Of a stretch of 11,263 nucleotides of DNA, positions 6,753 to 11,263 are shown piece after piece. The notes under the pieces were generated by a model. The model was not told where the DNA came from. It did not search any database and saw only the letters and a program-made list of their open reading frames with translations. The translations under genes and the position numbers were made by a program. The stretch comes from Alistipes sp. GTDB taxonomy: Bacteria; Bacteroidota; Bacteroidia; Bacteroidales; Rikenellaceae. How positions within the stretch are numbered: position 1 is the stretch's first letter; the number at the start of each line of letters is the position of its first letter. The DNA lies in assembly GCA_017391435.1 (NCBI GenBank), contig JAFOYS010000344.1:1-11263 (forward strand), in the 5' to 3' direction.

Positions 6753-9353
6753 ATGAACATAAACTCGTTAACCATTAAGGCGCAACAGGCACTGCAGAGT
6801 GCAGTCGCTGTTGCACAGCAGTCGTCTCAGCAGGCCGTAGAGCCGCTGCACCTGCTCTCTGTTTTAGTTGCCGAGGATAACTCTCTCGGCTCATTCCTGC
6901 TTGGACGAGCAGGGGTAAATATACACACTCTGCGCGCAGCTATTGCAGATGCTATTGCGCGACTACCAAAGGTATCGGGCGCAGGTGAGCAGTACTTTGC
7001 AACCGATACAACAAAGGTCATTCAGCGCGCGGTAGATTTTACTAAAAAGTTTAATGATAGGTACGCCTCTGTAGAGCATCTGCTGCTTGGACTTATTGCC
7101 GAGCGCGGTGTGGCCTCTGATATTCTCAAGGCTCAGGGTGCTAATGAGGGGGATGTGGTTGAGGCGATAAAGCAGTTTCGCAAGGGTTCAACCGTAGACT
7201 CGCAGAGCTCTGAGAAGGAGTTTGATGCGTTAGGTAAATATGCTATAAATCTTAATGAACTTGCGCGTACGGGCAAGCTTGACCCTGTGATTGGACGAGA
7301 CGACGAGTGTCGTCGTGTGCTACAGATTCTCTCGCGTCGTACAAAGAACAATCCGATTCTTGTTGGTGAGCCTGGTGTGGGTAAGACAGCCATTGCAGAG
7401 GGTATTGCACACCGTATTGTAAATGGCGATGTGCCAGAGAATCTACGCTCAAAGAGCATCTACTCGCTCGATATGGGTGCGCTGATTGCTGGTGCAAAGT
7501 ATCAGGGAGAGTTTGAGGAGCGACTAAAGAGTGTAGTTGCCGAGGTGGTGGCATCAGATGGAGAGATACTGCTCTTTATAGACGAGATTCATACACTTGT
7601 GGGCGCTGGAAAGAGTAGTGGCGCGATGGATGCGGCAAATATTCTCAAGCCAGCCCTGGCTCGTGGAGAGCTTCGTACTATTGGTGCAACAACGCTTGAT
7701 GAGTATCAGAAATACTTTGAGCAGGATAAGGCCCTTGAGCGTCGTTTCCAGAAGGTTGTGATTGACGAGCCGACAACAGAGGATGCTGTGAGCATTCTGC
7801 GTGGACTGAAATCTCGCTACGAGAGCCACCACCGCGTACGAATTAAGGATGAGGCTATAGTTGCCGCTGTAGAGCTCAGTCACAGATATATAACCTCGCG
7901 ATTCCTTCCAGACAAGGCTATAGACCTTGTTGATGAGGCGGCATCAAAGCTGCGCCTTGAGATGAACTCTGTGCCAGAGGAGATTGATGCCCTTGACCGC
8001 AGAATACGCCAGATGGAGATTGAGCGTGAGGCTATTCGCCGTGAGGGGGATGCTGTCCGCATAGAGACTCTTGACCGCGATATTGAAGAGCTGCGAGCAA
8101 AACAGTCGCAGAAGCGTGCCGCGTGGCAGGGTGAGAGGGATATTTTGGTGAAGATTCAGCAGAACAAGGAGCAGATAGAGAGGCTAACAGTAGAGGCACA
8201 GCAGGCGGAGCGCAATGGAGACTATGGTCGCGTGGCGGAGATTCGCTATGGCAAGATTGTAGAGTGTCAGCGCACGATAGAGGCCCTGCAGTCAGAGCTT
8301 GATGCTATAAATAGCACGGGCCGTATGATTAAGGAGGAGGTAGATGCTGCAGATATTGCCGATGTGGTATCTCGCTGGACAGGCATACCTGTGGCACGAA
8401 TGCTCGCCTCGGAGCGTGAGAAGCTGCTCAATATGGAGGCGGAGCTTCATAAGCGCGTTATAGGTCAGCAGCAGGCTATATCTGTAATTTCGGATGCTGT
8501 GCGTCGTTCTCGTGCAGGACTTAACGATCCTCGCAAACCTATAGGCTCGTTTATCTTCCTCGGCACTACGGGTGTAGGTAAGACGGAGCTTGCTCGTGCT
8601 CTGGCGCAATTCCTATTTAACGATGAGAATATGATGACCCGCATAGATATGAGCGAGTATCAAGAGCGTCACGCCGTCTCTCGCCTTGTTGGAGCGCCTC
8701 CGGGATATGTAGGCTACGATGAGGGCGGACAGCTTACCGAGGCGGTGCGCCGTAAGCCATACTCTGTTGTGCTGCTTGATGAGATAGAGAAGGCTCATCC
8801 AGATGTGTTCAACATACTGCTTCAGGTGCTTGATGACGGCCGTCTGACAGATAACAAGGGTCGTACGGTAGATTTCCGAAATACTATTATCATTATGACC
8901 TCAAATATGGGATCGCACCTTATTCAGGAGGCATACGGCCGTGCGCTTGAACAGAACGATACTATCTCAGCGCAGACTCTTGACAGAGTGAGTGCCGATG
9001 TTATTGAGCTACTCAAGCAACAGCTCAAACCCGAGTTCCTGAACCGTATTGACGAGATTGTTGTCTTTGAACCACTCTCTGAGAGCGACATTGAGCAGAT
9101 TGTTGAGTTACAGTTGCAGAGCCTTGCCAAACTGTTAGCGCAAAATGGAATTACGCTTCACTATACCACCCAGGTAAGAAGATATCTGGCTACTATCGGC
9201 TACGATGCTATGTATGGTGCGCGACCAGTAAAGCGAACTATACAGCGCGAGATTGTGGGAGAGCTGTCAAAACGCATTCTTGCCGGAGAGGTAGATAGGA
9301 GCCACCCTATAATGATTAGTGTGGAGAACGATTTGTTACATTTTGCTAACTAA
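6753..9353 (+). CDS. clpB: ClpB, ATP-dependent protein disaggregase (Hsp100)
   Basis: This complete 866-residue AAA+ chaperone threads proteins out of aggregates together with DnaK in the cytosol. The ATG at 6753 is chosen because [14 protein letters not shown] matches the usual ClpB N-terminus; an in-frame TTG 51 nt upstream lies within the promoter region. The order is: Clp N-domain repeats (~1-145); first ATPase domain with VIGRDDE and Walker A GEPGVGKT (205-212) and Walker [10 protein letters not shown]; a long coiled-coil middle domain rich in Glu, Gln and Arg (~400-520) that separates ClpB from ClpA and ClpX; and a second ATPase domain with Walker A GTTGVGKT (604-611), the pore-loop region [16 protein letters not shown], Walker [14 protein letters not shown] and sensor-2 [10 protein letters not shown]. 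No IGF/L loop for ClpP docking was seen, as expected. It is transcribed alone, divergent from the receptor operon, and is probably stress-induced. Confidence 0.98.
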   Translation: MNINSLTIKAQQALQSAVAVAQQSSQQAVEPLHLLSVLVAEDNSLGSFLLGRAGVNIHTLRAAIADAIARLPKVSGAGEQYFATDTTKVIQRAVDFTKKFNDRYASVEHLLLGLIAERGVASDILKAQGANEGDVVEAIKQFRKGSTVDSQSSEKEFDALGKYAINLNELARTGKLDPVIGRDDECRRVLQILSRRTKNNPILVGEPGVGKTAIAEGIAHRIVNGDVPENLRSKSIYSLDMGALIAGAKYQGEFEERLKSVVAEVVASDGEILLFIDEIHTLVGAGKSSGAMDAANILKPALARGELRTIGATTLDEYQKYFEQDKALERRFQKVVIDEPTTEDAVSILRGLKSRYESHHRVRIKDEAIVAAVELSHRYITSRFLPDKAIDLVDEAASKLRLEMNSVPEEIDALDRRIRQMEIEREAIRREGDAVRIETLDRDIEELRAKQSQKRAAWQGERDILVKIQQNKEQIERLTVEAQQAERNGDYGRVAEIRYGKIVECQRTIEALQSELDAINSTGRMIKEEVDAADIADVVSRWTGIPVARMLASEREKLLNMEAELHKRVIGQQQAISVISDAVRRSRAGLNDPRKPIGSFIFLGTTGVGKTELARALAQFLFNDENMMTRIDMSEYQERHAVSRLVGAPPGYVGYDEGGQLTEAVRRKPYSVVLLDEIEKAHPDVFNILLQVLDDGRLTDNKGRTVDFRNTIIIMTSNMGSHLIQEAYGRALEQNDTISAQTLDRVSADVIELLKQQLKPEFLNRIDEIVVFEPLSESDIEQIVELQLQSLAKLLAQNGITLHYTTQVRRYLATIGYDAMYGARPVKRTIQREIVGELSKRILAGEVDRSHPIMISVENDLLHFAN

Positions 9354-9466
9354 AAGTAACAATTTGAAACATCAAAACTTGTAAAAGAGAAACAAAACGC
9401 GGAAATAGAAAGCAAAAGGCAAATAAACCAGCGCAAAATGGTAAAAAACAAGTAAAAAATCGAGGG
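9354..9466. other. A-rich non-coding spacer after clpB
   Basis: This stretch directly downstream of the clpB stop is about 56% A on the plus strand by hand count, with very few T residues. It contains no credible ORF. It probably belongs to the clpB 3' untranslated region and runs into the nested inverted repeats that follow. Nothing else is recognisable in it. Confidence 0.5.
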
Positions 9467-9549
9467 AAATCGGTGTCCTAAAATGGTTAACTAACACTTT
9501 TTATGTGTTCACACCGCCGATTTAACCGTTCACAGCGCGTTTTTTACCA
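9439..9549. repeat. Nested inverted repeats in the clpB/folA convergent region
   Basis: Four nested pairs are visible. The outer pair is TGGTAAAAAAC (9439-9449) with GTTTTTTACCA (9539-9549), 11 bp exact. The next is AAATCGG (9467-9473) with CCGATTT (9517-9523). CGGTGT (9471-9476) also matches ACACCG (9511-9516), so the CCG is duplicated and one copy must bulge out. The innermost is AACAC (9493-9497) with GTGTT (9505-9509) around a 7-nt loop. A competing pair, AATGGTTAA with TTAACCGTT (one G-T), uses bases of the second pair. The structure could serve as terminator or 3'-stabiliser for clpB, whose own terminator is otherwise not obvious. Confidence 0.6.
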
Positions 9550-9552
9550 ATT

Positions 9553-9580
9553 AAGCAAAAAATTTAATAATTTCTTGCTT
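9553..9580. repeat. 28-bp imperfect palindrome just upstream of the small-RNA promoter
   Basis: The arms AAGCAAAAAATT and AATTTCTTGCTT pair over 12 positions with a single A/C mismatch around the 4-nt loop TAAT. It ends 4 nt before the -33 element of the promoter at 9585-9616. It could be an operator, an upstream promoter element, or a weak terminator for folA transcripts coming from the other side. Confidence 0.5.
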
Positions 9581-9584
9581 ATAA

Positions 9585-9616
9585 TTTGGAAGTTTGGAAT
9601 GTTTGTTGTACTTTTG
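9585..9616 (+). promoter_or_regulatory. Near-ideal Bacteroidetes promoter with no ORF downstream
   Basis: TTTG (9585-9588), 20 nt, and TACTTTTG (9609-9616) match the TTTG, 19-21 nt, TAnnTTTG consensus at every defined position. The predicted start is about 9621-9624. The only plus-strand ATG just downstream stops after three codons, so the transcript should be non-coding. Confidence 0.6.
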
Positions 9617-9621
9617 TCCTC

Positions 9622-9712
9622 GGAATGAGATATTAATCTCTTTTCAAGATAGGTTTTTAGGTTAGGTTGAAGGAGCAGCATCTTGGTCGTCAAGGTGCTA
9701 CTCTGATTTTAT
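9622..9712 (+). ncRNA. Candidate small RNA of about 90 nt between clpB and folA
   Basis: The call rests on a consensus promoter ending at 9616 and a terminator-like hairpin ending at 9712, with no ORF between. The predicted RNA has a small 5' hairpin GAGAT-ATTA-ATCTC (9627-9640), a G/T-rich single-stranded stretch with three TAGGTT copies (9650-9668), and the 3' hairpin. CAAGAT (9645-9650) can pair with ATCTTG (9680-9685), the left arm of the terminator stem, so two folds compete. It points toward the 3' end of folA and could act on it in antisense. I do not recognise it as any named RNA family. The start is approximate. Confidence 0.45.
9672..9712 (+). terminator. Hairpin with T-tail ending the plus-strand small RNA
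   Basis: AGCATCTTG (9677-9685) pairs with CAAGGTGCT (9691-9699), 9 bp with one G-T, closing the loop GTCGT. After a C/A mismatch four more pairs extend the stem (9672-9675 with 9701-9704). The tail is GATTTTAT. On the minus strand the sequence after the stem is not T-rich, so the orientation fits the plus strand. It ends 3 nt before the folA stop codon. Confidence 0.6.
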
Positions 9713-9714
9713 AC

Positions 9715-10197
9715 CTACTTGCGCTCTAAGGTTATGAAAGAGAATGGGTGGTTAAACTCTTCACCCGATTGAAAGTCCTCGCGAGAGCTCTGTTGCCAGA
9801 GGTTGTAATCTATCTCAGGGAATGAAGTGTCTCCCTGGTACTCCTTATCTACAACGGTGAGGTAGATGCGGTGAGCAAGTGGTAGTGCCTGAGAGTATAT
9901 CTGCGCGCCGCCGATAATAAATATCTCCTCTTGTGGCTCAAAGAGCGAGAGTGCCTGCTCTAACGAGTGCGCCATAGTGCAACCCTCAATTTGTAGGTTT
10001 GTGTCGCGCGTAATGACTACATTTGTGCGCTTTGGCAGAGGTCTACCGATGCTATCATAGGTCTTGCGACCCATAATTACGGGGTGTCCTGATGTAAGGG
10101 TGCGGAAGTGAATCATATCCTCGCGAATATGCCACAGAAGGGAGTTCTTGTCGCCTATTACACCATTTTTTGCGACTGCTACAATAATACTAATCAT
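9715..10197 (-). CDS. folA: Dihydrofolate reductase
   Basis: The 160-residue protein reduces dihydrofolate to tetrahydrofolate with NADPH in the cytosol, and is the classical trimethoprim target. The length matches chromosomal FolA. Visible motifs are the N-terminal strand [15 protein letters not shown], the Met20-loop region NSLLWHI with W22, the proton-donor D27 and F31 (REDMIHF), MGRKTYDSIGRPLP at 42-55 for the NADPH adenine side, VVITR, IIGGAQIY at 94-101 and T114. The loop has LLW where E. coli has LPW. The start ATG overlaps the thyA stop by one base (TAATG), so translation is probably coupled. The pairing is logical, since ThyA consumes methylene-tetrahydrofolate and yields dihydrofolate, which FolA recycles. 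All key residues are present, so it should be active. Confidence 0.97.
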   Translation of the reverse strand: MISIIVAVAKNGVIGDKNSLLWHIREDMIHFRTLTSGHPVIMGRKTYDSIGRPLPKRTNVVITRDTNLQIEGCTMAHSLEQALSLFEPQEEIFIIGGAQIYSQALPLAHRIYLTVVDKEYQGDTSFPEIDYNLWQQSSREDFQSGEEFNHPFSFITLERK

Positions 10198-11096
10198 TAG
10201 AACGACATTGGGGCTTTAATGGTTGGATATGGATCGTAATCCTCAAGGGTAAAGTCCTCATACTTAAAGTCAAACAGAGACTTGACTGTTGGGTTGAGGC
10301 GCATCTTTGGCAGTGGTCGTGGGGTGCGGGAGAGTTGCTCAGTAGCCTGCTCAAGGTGGTTGAGGTATAGGTGAGTGTCTCCTAAGGTGTGGACAAACTC
10401 GCCTGGCTCAAGGTCGCAAACCTGTGCAATCATCATTGTAAGTAGAGCATAGGATGCAATATTGAACGGCACGCCGAGGAATGTGTCTGCACTGCGCTGG
10501 TAGAGCATACAAGAGAGTTTTCCATCGGCAACATAGAACTGGAAGAGCACGTGGCACGGAGGTAGTGCCATACCCTCAATATCGGCAACATTCCACGCCG
10601 AGACAATCATACGGCGAGAGTCTGGATTGTGCTTAATAGTCTCAACAACCTGGCTAATCTGGTCTATAGTTGTGCCGTCTGCACAGCCCCAGCTTCTCCA
10701 CTGGCAGCCATAGACACGATTAAGGTCACCAAAGGTATATCCCTCTATAGGAGAGTCAACGCCGCTCTGGGCTGCCTCAAGAAATGTTGCCATATCTACA
10801 GGTAGCACCCCATTTTTTACGCAGAGGTTGTTGTAGTGGCGAAAGGCGTCGTTATCCCAGATGTGTACGCCGTTGTCTACAAGGTACTTGATGTTTGTAT
10901 CGCCATTGAGAAACCACAGCAGTTCGTGGATAATACCTTTCAGAAAGACCTTCTTTGTTGTCAGCAGCGGAAATCCCTCGCTTAGATCAAAGCGCATCTG
11001 GTGGCCAAAGACGCTCTTTGTGCCTGTGCCTGTGCGGTCACTCTTGACAACTCCTTGTGTTAAGATTCGGTTTAGTAGGTCGTGGTATTGTTTCAT
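10197..11096 (-). CDS. thyA: Thymidylate synthase (ThyA type)
   Basis: The 299-residue enzyme methylates dUMP to dTMP using methylene-tetrahydrofolate, acting as a cytosolic homodimer. Phosphate-binding R21 (SDRTGTGT), the RR pair 161-162 contributed by the partner subunit, the catalytic cysteine C181 ([10 protein letters not shown]), [18 protein letters not shown] (~200-217, with D204 and N212) and H242/Y244 (DTHLYLNH) are all present. It is longer than the 264-residue E. coli enzyme because of an insertion of about 35-40 residues at ~83-121, between HIWD and GDLNRVYG; some ThyA enzymes, such as that of Lactobacillus casei, also carry an insert in this small domain. The ATG overlaps the upstream phosphoesterase stop (ATGA) and the stop overlaps the folA start. 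It is therefore the middle gene of a tightly coupled operon whose promoter is outside the window. Confidence 0.98.
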   Translation of the reverse strand: MKQYHDLLNRILTQGVVKSDRTGTGTKSVFGHQMRFDLSEGFPLLTTKKVFLKGIIHELLWFLNGDTNIKYLVDNGVHIWDNDAFRHYNNLCVKNGVLPVDMATFLEAAQSGVDSPIEGYTFGDLNRVYGCQWRSWGCADGTTIDQISQVVETIKHNPDSRRMIVSAWNVADIEGMALPPCHVLFQFYVADGKLSCMLYQRSADTFLGVPFNIASYALLTMMIAQVCDLEPGEFVHTLGDTHLYLNHLEQATEQLSRTPRPLPKMRLNPTVKSLFDFKYEDFTLEDYDPYPTIKAPMSF

Positions 11097-11263
11097 AACT
11101 TTGTGGTTTTCAATTCTATACTTCCGTTGCTGTCAAGCTCTGCCCACGAGCAACCATCTGCCCAATTGCCGAGGAAGGTAATGTTCTCACACTGGTGCGG
11201 GATGTGGATATGGCCGAAGATAAAGTGCTCTACACTCTTATCTTCATACCCTTTTGCATACTC
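11093..11263 (-). CDS. LpxH-like metallophosphoesterase, C-terminal fragment (5' end outside window)
   Basis: The last 56 residues of a gene entering from the right edge are visible, ending in TGA at 11093-11095. The segment [20 protein letters not shown] contains the GHxH-x-P metal-ligand motif of calcineurin-like phosphoesterases, and the spacing to the following [14 protein letters not shown] resembles UDP-2,3-diacylglucosamine diphosphatase (LpxH), a lipid A biosynthesis enzyme at the membrane. The stop overlaps the thyA start by 4 nt (ATGA), indicating co-transcription and likely re-initiation. Most of the protein is not seen, so another phosphoesterase of the same superfamily cannot be excluded and no gene symbol is given. 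Confidence 0.75.
   Translation of the reverse strand, partial: EYAKGYEDKSVEHFIFGHIHIPHQCENITFLGNWADGCSWAELDSNGSIELKTTKL

Noticed and set aside
7133..7459. Minus-strand open frames within clpB
   Set aside because: They are shadows of a strongly conserved coding region, with no independent promoter or recognisable domain.
9500..9515. Possible DnaA box / replication origin in the convergent gap
   Set aside because: TTATGTGTTCACA only loosely resembles TTATNCACA, no cluster of boxes exists, and no dnaA or dnaN neighbour is seen.
9354..9714. CRISPR array or mobile-element end
   Set aside because: The inverted repeats are nested single-copy arms, not regularly spaced direct repeats, and there is no transposase or target-site duplication.

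Overview
The window looks like chromosomal DNA from a member of the Bacteroidota, most likely the order Bacteroidales; the genus is not resolvable by eye. Support comes from a SusC/CirA-style TonB-dependent receptor with an N-terminal carboxypeptidase-regulatory-like domain, several matches to the Bacteroidetes vegetative promoter (TTTG, 19-21 nt, TAnnTTTG), no clear Shine-Dalgarno sequences before starts, and a PEGA-domain envelope protein. No mobile element, CRISPR array, tRNA or rRNA was seen. Base composition is roughly balanced in genes and AT-rich between them.

Layout. (1) Positions 1-3792, minus strand: a two-gene unit encoding an exported LPP20-like/NTF2-like protein of unknown function, then, after 23 nt, an exported protein with about five PEGA repeats and what looks like the start of an outer-membrane barrel; this second gene runs off the left edge. 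(2) Positions 3856-6657, minus strand: a second unit with a good promoter, a 107-residue membrane protein carrying HxH and CPxCH motifs and a C-terminal RAPP (DUF2946-like), then a TonB-dependent receptor with a CxxC in its plug. It ends in an intrinsic terminator. A perfect 12-bp inverted repeat lies between the two genes. I infer a metal-ion (perhaps copper) uptake system. (3) Positions 6753-9353, plus strand: a complete clpB disaggregase gene, divergent from unit 2, with three TTTGGCAG-like repeats in its upstream region. (4) Positions 9354-9714: a 361-bp non-coding convergent region containing nested inverted repeats, a near-ideal plus-strand promoter and a plus-strand terminator hairpin about 90 nt downstream, which together suggest an unannotated small RNA. 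(5) Positions 9715-11263, minus strand: a tightly overlapped operon of the 3' end of an LpxH-like phosphoesterase, thyA and folA.

ThyA and FolA work as a metabolic pair: ThyA makes dTMP while oxidising methylene-tetrahydrofolate to dihydrofolate, and FolA reduces dihydrofolate back. ClpB is a cytosolic stress chaperone. The two left-hand units are envelope functions. The points most worth following are the candidate small RNA and its structured surroundings, the DUF2946-like/CxxC-receptor pair, and the LPP20/NTF2-PEGA pair.
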